The notes beneath the pieces were generated by a model. The model saw only the letters and a list, made by a program, of their open reading frames with translations. It did no database searches and had not been told where the DNA came from. A stretch of DNA of 64,000 nt from Chitinophagaceae bacterium (GTDB lineage: Bacteria > Bacteroidota > Bacteroidia > Chitinophagales > Chitinophagaceae). The stretch covers positions 62,001-126,000 of the forward strand of contig CANGIY010000002.1 of assembly GCA_947454235.1 (NCBI GenBank). The letters are read 5' to 3'. The position numbers and the translations under genes were made by a program. Shown here in pieces: positions 20,165 to 28,124 of this stretch (the stretch's first letter is position 1; every line of letters starts with the position of its first letter).

Positions 20165-21163
20165 ATGCTCGAAGGAAAGGACTTGTTAATGGCGACCAAA
20201 CAGTTCGCTAAAGAAATCAGGTGGAAGAGCTGGGTGCTTACGCTTACAACGCTACTGCTCTTGGTAGGATCACTTTTTGGTACAATTTATTTTCCGGTAG
20301 TTGGGGGGATATCTAATATCTGGGGGAGAATATTCTGCAGTGTTTTTGCTGCATTGATGCTTGCCAGGTTTTTTATCATTTTTCACGATTACGAACACCA
20401 CACTATTTTACGTGGTTCCAAAATAGCTGAAGTTATTTTTACATTGTTTGGTGCATACATGGTAACACCTCCTAGTATTTGGAAGCGTTCGCATGACCAT
20501 CACCATGCCAACAATGCAAAATTGTACAGTGCAAGTATTGGTTCATACCCAATAATGACCAAACAGAAATTTTTGGAAGCTGATAGCAAGACAAGATTTT
20601 ATTATCTGGCAGTGCGTCACCCGTTGAATATGTTTTTTGCATATTTTACGACCTTCTTGTACGGAATGTGTATCCAGTCGTTCATTAACAACAAAAAGAA
20701 ACATTGGGATTCTTTACTTGTAGTAATCATCCATGTTTCTATTGCAGTGTACCTGTTTGTGCATTTCGGTTGGGATACTTGGTTCTTAACATTCTTCCTT
20801 CCGTTCTTTATTTCTCACATGTTGGGTTCTTATCTGTTCTATGCTCAGCACAATTTCCCTGGTGCTAAGTACAGGAACAATACTGAATGGAATTACGTAA
20901 GTGCCGCTTTGGAGTCATCAAGTTACTTGAAATTAAATCCGTTCATGCAATGGGTAACTGCTAATATTGGTTTCCATCACATCCATCACTTGAATGCAAA
21001 GATTCCTTTTTATCGTTTACCTGAAACGATGAAGGCTTTCCCAGAGTTGCAAAAAGCAATTGTGACTACACTTAAACCAAAAGACATTATTGCTTGCCTT
21101 AAGCTCAAAGTTTGGGATCCTGAAACAAACAGGATGATTGGCAACGATGAACTTTTTGCATAA
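20165..21163 (+). CDS. Membrane fatty acid desaturase
   Basis: Histidine boxes HDYEHH, HDHHHAN, GFHHIHHLN; TM helices. Confidence 0.87.
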   Translation: MLEGKDLLMATKQFAKEIRWKSWVLTLTTLLLLVGSLFGTIYFPVVGGISNIWGRIFCSVFAALMLARFFIIFHDYEHHTILRGSKIAEVIFTLFGAYMVTPPSIWKRSHDHHHANNAKLYSASIGSYPIMTKQKFLEADSKTRFYYLAVRHPLNMFFAYFTTFLYGMCIQSFINNKKKHWDSLLVVIIHVSIAVYLFVHFGWDTWFLTFFLPFFISHMLGSYLFYAQHNFPGAKYRNNTEWNYVSAALESSSYLKLNPFMQWVTANIGFHHIHHLNAKIPFYRLPETMKAFPELQKAIVTTLKPKDIIACLKLKVWDPETNRMIGNDELFA

Positions 21164-21215
21164 AATTAATTTTCGCGCCAGGCAATAATTTAGTTGTTGT
21201 TTGGTTTAAATTTAC

Positions 21216-22034
21216 TTGCGGCCTTTCAAACTATACAATTTGAAATACCGCTTTTTTATGTGCCATACTAAATTTATTTTCAGTCAAATTTTATTCCTTG
21301 GCATCGTTTTGTCAGCCTTAATTGTGCCTAGGTCCTCTTGTGGGCAAACCACAATAGAGAAGATGATTTTAGACTCCATCACAAAATATGATGGTGCTCA
21401 AAATGAAGTAGTAAGACTTTCAGATTCTTCGTTTTTAAAGAATGGTTCGTCTTTGTACATTTTCAAAGCAAACAATCAAAAAAATGCTCTAGCTGGTATC
21501 AACGATACAACTGTTTTAGTCTTTAAGAAAATAAGTGGAAAGTGGAATTTGGCTAGTCATGTTAACCTAGAGTATATGCCAATAGCGACTCTGACATTAG
21601 TTGATTTGAACGGCGATTCATTAAATGATATTCGCCTTTCTTACCCTGTTATGAGAGGAAATTGTGTTTGCGTTGTATTGCTTTTTGACAATAAGAAACG
21701 GGAATTTTGTCATAACAAAGAGTTCGATTTGTTCAATGTTGGTTATGTTCCTGAATCCAAACAGCTACGTTCTTCAGGCCTTGGGGGCTTGTGGGACAAC
21801 AATAAAGCAATTTATCGAGTATCAAAAAACAACCACCTCACGTTAGTTCAATCAGCTAGTGAAGAAATCAGTAGCTCAGAGAATTATGGGGAAATAAAAA
21901 TAAAAACCCGCAATAAGAACGGAAATTATACAACTAAATTAATCAAAAGCACTGCCAATAAAACAGCCGAAACTTTCGATACGTTACTTTGGAGTGATTA
22001 TTTAAAATATTTTGATAGTGGCCAAGATTTGTAA
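21216..22034 (+). CDS. Hypothetical secreted protein (exact start uncertain)
   Basis: Long ORF with hydrophobic N-terminus; VDLNGDSLNDIRL calcium-loop-like motif. Confidence 0.5.
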   Translation: MRPFKLYNLKYRFFMCHTKFIFSQILFLGIVLSALIVPRSSCGQTTIEKMILDSITKYDGAQNEVVRLSDSSFLKNGSSLYIFKANNQKNALAGINDTTVLVFKKISGKWNLASHVNLEYMPIATLTLVDLNGDSLNDIRLSYPVMRGNCVCVVLLFDNKKREFCHNKEFDLFNVGYVPESKQLRSSGLGGLWDNNKAIYRVSKNNHLTLVQSASEEISSSENYGEIKIKTRNKNGNYTTKLIKSTANKTAETFDTLLWSDYLKYFDSGQDL

Positions 22035-22051
22035 TTGCCTTGCAATTACAT

Positions 22052-23464
22052 CTAACCTAACAATTCTGGGTGCTTTCTATTTACATGCAAAATAAACTCC
22101 CCGAACAGTGTGTTTGCCCATGCAAACCACGGTCTTGAAAATTGTTTCGCATCGTCTTTGTTGAATGCTTCGTGCATGAAACCGGTGTCGGCATGTGTGT
22201 TTAAAAGCAACTGAATACACTTTTGAATTTCTTCAGGGTTTTCAGAAGTTAAGCCGCGCATTGTAATTCCCAACGGCCAAATCATATTCAATCCTGCATG
22301 TGGTCCGCCTACACCTTCACCAACTCTTCCTTTGAAAAAGAATGGATTATCCGACGATAACACAAATTTTCTTGTGGACTTATAAATTTCAGTACGTTTC
22401 ATTTCAGGTATCAGGTACCCGAGCGAAAGTAGTGACGGCACATTAGCATCATCCATCAGTACATGGCTTCCGTACCCGTTTATTTCGTACGCATAAATAT
22501 CACCCACATTTTTAAACCTTACAATAGCATCTTGTAAGCCATTATCTATATCAGCTATTAATTCGTTCAACGCATCAAAATCGAACCTGATACTCATGGA
22601 CGTGAGCATTGCTTTCAATTTCTTCAACACATCGAGTGCAAAAATGTTTGATGGCACAAGGTATGGGTAGATTGTAGCATCATCACTAGGGCGGAACATA
22701 GAGCAAATGAGCCCGTTGGGTTTTGCCGGGTAGCCATAACCATCCATTGGTACACTATCGGTTGCATAGGGGCTGCTGCGCATAAAGCGATACGGCCCGC
22801 AGTTGTCTTTACGTTGTTGTGTTTTGAATGTTTTTACCACTAGCTTCATGGCCTCCACCCATTGTTCATCAAAAGGACTTTTATCGCCGGTAGTTGAATA
22901 GTAACCATAAGCCAACCTAATAGGGTAGCAAAGGCTATCAATTTCCCATTTGCGTTCATGTATACCGCTTTTCATGTCGGTATCGTCTTTGTGCCACGGA
23001 CTTACAATTGTATTGTTTTTATAAAAAGCATTGGCGTAGGGGTCTTTGATGATACATTTTGTTTGGCGGTTAATTACACCCGCTATCAGTTGTTTGAGCT
23101 TTTCATCTTTATTACAGAAAGCGATATAAGGCCACACTTGAGCCGATGAATCACGTAACCACATTGCGTCAATATCGCCTGTGATTACATAGGTGTCGGG
23201 TTTGCCGTTTACAATCTCGAATTCAACTGTTGTATCAAGTGTATTCGGGAAGCAATTACCGAACAGCCATCCAAGTTCTTTGTTGGCAATAGAACCCTGC
23301 ATTTCTTCAATGATGTCTTCAATTGCTTGTGACCTGAAGTTTCGTTTGCGCACCGGTACCCTCACCACCGGGAAAGAATCATTGGCACCAAATGCACTGG
23401 CACCCAATAACATAAATCCTGCTGATGCCAGCGACGCATGCCTTACGAATTTCCTTCTGTCCAT
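22052..23464 (-). CDS. Glycoside hydrolase family 125-like (exo-alpha-mannosidase)
   Basis: Start MDRRKFVRHASLASAGFMLLGA; DIDAMWLRDSSAQVWPYI; MDDANVPSLLSLGYL; GGPHAGLNMIWPLGI. Confidence 0.88.
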   Translation of the reverse strand: MDRRKFVRHASLASAGFMLLGASAFGANDSFPVVRVPVRKRNFRSQAIEDIIEEMQGSIANKELGWLFGNCFPNTLDTTVEFEIVNGKPDTYVITGDIDAMWLRDSSAQVWPYIAFCNKDEKLKQLIAGVINRQTKCIIKDPYANAFYKNNTIVSPWHKDDTDMKSGIHERKWEIDSLCYPIRLAYGYYSTTGDKSPFDEQWVEAMKLVVKTFKTQQRKDNCGPYRFMRSSPYATDSVPMDGYGYPAKPNGLICSMFRPSDDATIYPYLVPSNIFALDVLKKLKAMLTSMSIRFDFDALNELIADIDNGLQDAIVRFKNVGDIYAYEINGYGSHVLMDDANVPSLLSLGYLIPEMKRTEIYKSTRKFVLSSDNPFFFKGRVGEGVGGPHAGLNMIWPLGITMRGLTSENPEEIQKCIQLLLNTHADTGFMHEAFNKDDAKQFSRPWFAWANTLFGEFILHVNRKHPELLG

Positions 23465-23510
23465 GGCATAAATATAGAACGGAAAGGTTGAAAATGCAGT
23501 AGTTAAGGTT

Positions 23511-24989
23511 CTATTTTTGTCCTTTCTTGGCAGGTATTTGTTTCTTTTCGAAATCGATTGTATTGTCCCACCCCGGTTTAAGCGGAGTGCCACCCGCTGT
23601 GGACTGTGTAACTATTTCAGGTTGGCTGTGTTTAAACAAATCGCCCGGATCCCACGTTCCATTGTGGTTTTTATCTTCAAGTACTTTAAAATAGTACCTA
23701 CCCTGATTGAGGAATGGCATCGCGACCAAAGTGTCTGTAACTTTCTGATTATAAACAGTGTCTTTGTCGTTCATCGCAATTAACACAAAGTCGCCATTGT
23801 TGTATTTAGCTGGCAGGTGAACAGTCAGCTTGCCATAATCATCGTTTTCCTTTACCTGAAACGAGAATTTAGCAGGTTGAGCTTCCTTGCCACTTGTATC
23901 TTTTGCAAACCCTTTTGCAAGCTTCAATGTATATTTTTTGCCGGGACCCCAGTCGGGTAAAATGTTTACGCAGTTTTTATTGATTGAGTCTACAGTTAAC
24001 TGAAATAGAACCGAAGTGTGACTTTCTGCCGAATCTATTTGAAGCGTGATTTTTTCCTTCACAATCACTGGTTCTTGTGTGAACTTCAATTGTATCGGCA
24101 TTCGTTTATTCAATTGGCGATAGCTAAATGTCCGTTTGTTTTTATTGACAGTATCAATGTTGGTAGTGTAATTAAATGGCAAATCGGCTTTGGTTGCTGG
24201 AGCTTCCTTTTTATCGGGTTGAATGCCATCGCTGCCTGTTTTTTGTGCTGTGTCGGGAAGGTCGTACATGTAAAGTTCGGCCATTCCACCTGTTGTGTCA
24301 CCAGGCGAAACCAATTTGTCACTAAATGCAAGCCCTTCTCCCGGTCCGTCAAATATCAGGTTGTCGTTCTGGTCTCTGATGGCGAATATTTTAAAATCTC
24401 GTTTTGGTAATCCAGTAAACAAAAAGCCGCCCGATGAATTAGGTACAACTACATATTTAGGTTTGTGTTTGACCACTGCACTGTCTGATTCTTTTGCGTC
24501 GTACAATCCAACAATGATTTTTGTAGTATCGGGTGTACCGCTGTTTGCCCTAATAATTCGACCCTTTAAAGTGAGAGAATCGAAATAACTACCTGTGCTA
24601 AAACGATAGATGTAGTTTTTGAAAACGTTGTTTTCGTGCAAGTCTTTTATAGCATTGCCGAACGAAATAGTATAGGTGGTATTGCTATCTAAAAGTGTAT
24701 CTACTAACTTAACAGTTACTTTTTTATATGCACTTATTACAGTTGGATCTATAGGGAGTAGAGGTGAAATTTTTACTTCCTTACTGGCATCTGACAATAT
24801 TATGTACTCGTCAAAATTCAGTTCCAGCTTTTTAAAACGTGAATTAGTAAGGCTATCGACTGGCAGTACTTTTATAAGTTTAGGTGGGGTAGTGTCCTTT
24901 TTTCCACCTGTTGGGGTAGTGATGTTGGCACATCCAGCAAGTATAGAAGTAAATGCCAACATTATAAAATAGTGTACCCGTATTGTCAT
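23511..24989 (-). CDS. Lipoprotein with N-terminal bacterial Ig-like (Big_5) domain
   Basis: Lipobox-like LAGCANITTPTGGKKDTTPPKLIKVLPVDSLTNSRFKKLELNFDEYI. Confidence 0.75.
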   Translation of the reverse strand: MTIRVHYFIMLAFTSILAGCANITTPTGGKKDTTPPKLIKVLPVDSLTNSRFKKLELNFDEYIILSDASKEVKISPLLPIDPTVISAYKKVTVKLVDTLLDSNTTYTISFGNAIKDLHENNVFKNYIYRFSTGSYFDSLTLKGRIIRANSGTPDTTKIIVGLYDAKESDSAVVKHKPKYVVVPNSSGGFLFTGLPKRDFKIFAIRDQNDNLIFDGPGEGLAFSDKLVSPGDTTGGMAELYMYDLPDTAQKTGSDGIQPDKKEAPATKADLPFNYTTNIDTVNKNKRTFSYRQLNKRMPIQLKFTQEPVIVKEKITLQIDSAESHTSVLFQLTVDSINKNCVNILPDWGPGKKYTLKLAKGFAKDTSGKEAQPAKFSFQVKENDDYGKLTVHLPAKYNNGDFVLIAMNDKDTVYNQKVTDTLVAMPFLNQGRYYFKVLEDKNHNGTWDPGDLFKHSQPEIVTQSTAGGTPLKPGWDNTIDFEKKQIPAKKGQK

Positions 24990-25090
24990 CGAACGCCAAA
25001 ATTAGTTTGAAATAGTTAATAGCTGTACCTATAGCGTATTTAAAATTCCGTTAATGATGTTGGTGCTACTGAAAAAAGTTCAAAAAATAC

Positions 25091-25121
25091 TTTGCAGTTC
25101 GTGCCTATATGCTTACCTTTG
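25091..25121 (+). promoter_or_regulatory. Bacteroidota-type promoter of SRP RNA
   Basis: TTTG (25091-25094), 19-nt spacer, TACCTTTG (25114-25121). Confidence 0.7.
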
Positions 25122-25123
25122 TG

Positions 25124-25230
25124 CCCGCTGGCAAGTCTTATACGACCAGCTCCCTTTGAACCCTCCCAGGGCAGGAATGCAGCAAGAGTAAAAGGTTGTA
25201 GCGGTGCGATGTGAGTAACTTGCCAGTTTT
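25124..25230 (+). ncRNA. ffs: Bacterial small signal recognition particle RNA (4.5S-like)
   Basis: CCAGGGCAGGAATGCAGCAAGAG core; closing stem ctggcaagt (25128-25136) / acttgccag (25218-25226); T-run after it. Confidence 0.9.
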
Positions 25231-25233
25231 TTT
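25227..25233 (+). terminator. T-tract following SRP RNA closing stem
   Basis: ttttttt immediately after ...cttgccag. Confidence 0.55.
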
Positions 25234-25316
25234 ATGCCCATAGGTGTTCTGATCTGACCTCCGATTCCAATAATTTAGCTGTAGAAATTGCACCAAACTC
25301 CTTAAATTGTGCTACT

Positions 25317-26252
25317 ATGTCAACAAACATATTGATAGCGGGGATTGGTGGAGTAGGAGGCTTCTTCGGTGGGCTTCTCGCAAATGAGTTTTTCCAGTCA
25401 CCGGAAGTAAATGTATCCTTTTTGGCGCGTGGTGCACATTTACAGAAAATTCAAACTGAAGGATTAAAAATAGAATGGGGCACAAAAATCCTGAACGTTC
25501 GTCCCTACAAAGCAACAGATCACGCAGCAATTCTTGGTGAAGCAGATTTTATTTTGTTGTGTACCAAAAGCTATGACTTAGTTGCTACCATTGAACAAAT
25601 AAAACCGTGCATCAATGCAAATACGGTAATTATTCCCTTTTTGAATGGAGTTGACAGTGTACATCGTATTCAAAAACTATTACCCAATAATACTATTGCG
25701 GGAGGATGCGTCTATATTGTATCATCCATAAAAGAACCTGGTATTGTTCGAAATACCGGAAACATTCAAAAGTTGTTTCTTGGCTTGAATGGGGAACGAA
25801 ACCAAAGACTCCTTCAGCTTGTGAATTGGATGCAACAAGCCGGAATTGAAGCGCAATATTCTGATAATATACTCAACGTAATGTGGGAGAAGTTCTACCT
25901 TGTTGCAGCAAATTCCACCGCTACTTCTTACTTCAATTTAACGACAGGGCAAATATTGGCTGAACCCGATATGGCAAAAATGATGGAATTATTGTTGAAA
26001 GAAGTAAATCTTGTTGCCTCAGCGAGAGGCATTTTTTTTGAAACAGATATGGTAGAAACAACTGCCAGGAAAATCAGCAATTTGCCATTTGAGACAACGT
26101 CGTCTATGCAGCGTGATTTTTGGAAAAAAGACGGACGAACAGAATTGGAAACCATAACCGGTTACATAGTTGCAAGCGGGCTTGAGCTCAATATACCGAC
26201 ACCTACTTTTCAGGCTATGTATGAATCATTACTGCTAAAAAAAACAATTTGA
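25317..26252 (+). CDS. Ketopantoate reductase family protein (ApbA/PanE)
   Basis: ILIAGIGGVGGFFGGLLA; LLCTKSYDL; PFLNGVDS; MWEKFYLVAANSTATSYF. Confidence 0.85.
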   Translation: MSTNILIAGIGGVGGFFGGLLANEFFQSPEVNVSFLARGAHLQKIQTEGLKIEWGTKILNVRPYKATDHAAILGEADFILLCTKSYDLVATIEQIKPCINANTVIIPFLNGVDSVHRIQKLLPNNTIAGGCVYIVSSIKEPGIVRNTGNIQKLFLGLNGERNQRLLQLVNWMQQAGIEAQYSDNILNVMWEKFYLVAANSTATSYFNLTTGQILAEPDMAKMMELLLKEVNLVASARGIFFETDMVETTARKISNLPFETTSSMQRDFWKKDGRTELETITGYIVASGLELNIPTPTFQAMYESLLLKKTI

Positions 26253-26266
26253 TTGATAGAACCTTT

Positions 26267-27016
26267 CTAGCTATTTAAAGTAGCCAGAAAAAGTGTTTTG
26301 TCATCATCAGTTCGTGCATTAATGCGCTCTGAATTCAGGTATTCTGCTAGTTTTTGATTGAGTATAGTTTGTTTTTCGTCCGAATCTGCCATTGCGGCAA
26401 ACTTAAACATATCGTCAAAAAACGGAGCATGTACCTGCTGATTTTCATAGTTTAGCGTCAATAACTGAAGCCCATCAGTGAATAAAGCCACACTTTGAGT
26501 AGGGGTGTCTAAAATTTGAATTTTTAAAAAAGACTCAGCTTCTTCTTCTATCAGGAAGTGAGTGTGATTTTGGTACTCGCCATTGTCGGGCCACCAAACA
26601 GCTGAATAAATGCCTTCGCCTGTTTGGCGAACAATTGCACCATCACCGATTTGAAAAAAAATACTTTTGTCACTACTTAAAATACACCCAAGAATAGTAC
26701 TTAAATAATCATCGGGTGTTTTATCATTCTCTTGGGCTTCTGTGATTAATCTGTCTCGAAGATGCTCTACAAGGCTATAAATAAATGCTTCATCTACTTG
26801 GTTATTTTCAAGAAGATGTTCGGCAATCAAAGTGACACCGCTATTTACACAATACTGGGCTGCAAACGTGGCTTCCGACGCACTGCCGGCTCCATCAGAA
26901 ACCAGACAGATGAGTGTGCCATCAACGATGCGCCAACACAGTGCATCTTCCAGTTGTTTTTCATTGGCAACATGGTAAGTACCAATTGCGCTTGCACCTA
27001 TTGAACGCCAAATCAT
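26267..27016 (-). CDS. PP2C-like protein phosphatase
   Basis: ALCWRIVDGTLICLVSDGAGSASEA; FFQIGDGAIV; ALFTDGLQLL. Confidence 0.82.
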   Translation of the reverse strand: MIWRSIGASAIGTYHVANEKQLEDALCWRIVDGTLICLVSDGAGSASEATFAAQYCVNSGVTLIAEHLLENNQVDEAFIYSLVEHLRDRLITEAQENDKTPDDYLSTILGCILSSDKSIFFQIGDGAIVRQTGEGIYSAVWWPDNGEYQNHTHFLIEEEAESFLKIQILDTPTQSVALFTDGLQLLTLNYENQQVHAPFFDDMFKFAAMADSDEKQTILNQKLAEYLNSERINARTDDDKTLFLATLNS

Positions 27017-27687
27017 AATTCAGCCCAACCCGATGGTGGTAATAAATTGATTTGAGCCCCGGGAATCTTTGATGACACCATTTTCATAGAAGCTGAAAGC
27101 CAAACGAAGAATTCGCGGAACATGAGCCCCTTTAGCTTCAAGGGTGCTCTGCTCGAAATTTTTGAGAGTGTATCAATATCGGCCCTTTCAACACCAATAG
27201 CAAAGAAGGCAAATGACTTATTCGTTTCACCGTCTCTTATTTTTTCTGATGCTTCCTTCCAATTGTCTGTTGGTTCGCCATCAGTAATTAGTATTATCCA
27301 AGGTTTATAGTAAGAAATCCCTGCGCTTTTGTATTCTCTTTTACGCCTTGCAATCATATCAATTCCCCTGAGTATTGCTTCACCCATAGGAGTATCGCCC
27401 GTAGGTTCCAGCTCGCGTGGTGAAAAATGGGGTACAGTATGGAAGTCAGATTCAACTTTGACAGGGCCAAAAGTAACAACAGCAAGCTCTACTCTTTTTG
27501 ATGCAAGCGGGTCATTTGAAAGTTCCATTTTAAGCGTTCGCACGCCCTCATTTAATTGCCTGATAGGTTCTCCGCTCATTGATATTGAAGTGTCTAACAA
27601 TAACACACAAGGGCACCTGGGTTCAGGATTTTCAGCGAAATTATCACTGCCAAATGGTAGCTGTTCAAAAGATATGTACTCGTGCAT
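27013..27687 (-). CDS. TerY-like vWA domain protein
   Basis: MIDAS DTSISMSGEPIRQLNEGVRTL; TGDTPMGEAI; ILITDGEPTD; ATGA overlap with the PP2C gene. Confidence 0.85.
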   Translation of the reverse strand: MHEYISFEQLPFGSDNFAENPEPRCPCVLLLDTSISMSGEPIRQLNEGVRTLKMELSNDPLASKRVELAVVTFGPVKVESDFHTVPHFSPRELEPTGDTPMGEAILRGIDMIARRKREYKSAGISYYKPWIILITDGEPTDNWKEASEKIRDGETNKSFAFFAIGVERADIDTLSKISSRAPLKLKGLMFREFFVWLSASMKMVSSKIPGAQINLLPPSGWAEL

Positions 27688-27779
27688 GATTTACTTTTTA
27701 ATTTCTTTAACACCTTACCGCCAAGTAGAAAAGTGATTTGGCAAGCTTATTGCAAATATACTTTATAAACAGTAAAGTT

Positions 27780-28070
27780 ATGAAAACCACAATTGTTTCA
27801 GCCGTTCTGATTACTGTACTTGTAACAGTTTTTGCAAACTCTGCAGAAGCCCACAGGGGTTACCACAGGTGGTACAGGCCTGTAGTCTCTATTCGGGTGC
27901 CAATGCCTCAGGTGAGGGTTTGTCCGCCTGTATATCAAGCTTATGGCCCGGGAACTTATGTGCCACCTCCACCGCCTGTTTGTTACCGCGATTATCCGCG
28001 CTATCACAGAGGTTACGACCGTTGCTACGGTAGTTATGGTCGCCCTCATTACAGAAGGTGCTACAGGTAA
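27780..28070 (+). CDS. Small exported Tyr/Arg/Pro/His-rich protein
   Basis: Signal peptide MKTTIVSAVLITVLVTVFANSAEA then HRGYHRWYRPVV..YVPPPPPVCYRDYPRYHRGYDRCYG. Confidence 0.6.
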   Translation: MKTTIVSAVLITVLVTVFANSAEAHRGYHRWYRPVVSIRVPMPQVRVCPPVYQAYGPGTYVPPPPPVCYRDYPRYHRGYDRCYGSYGRPHYRRCYR

Positions 28071-28091
28071 TCAATCATGCTTGTGTTTTGA

Positions 28092-28124
28092 GGCCCGTCG
28101 ACTTTGGTTGGCGGGCTGTTTTAT
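28092..28124 (+). terminator. Putative terminator after 27780 gene
   Basis: gcccg...cgggc hairpin followed by tgtttt. Confidence 0.45.

Noticed and set aside
26267-28070. vWA-PP2C-exported protein as a complete new defence island
   Set aside because: Neighbours are housekeeping genes (panE-like, NHL protein) and no effector or nuclease is present; kept only as a kinase-less signalling pair.
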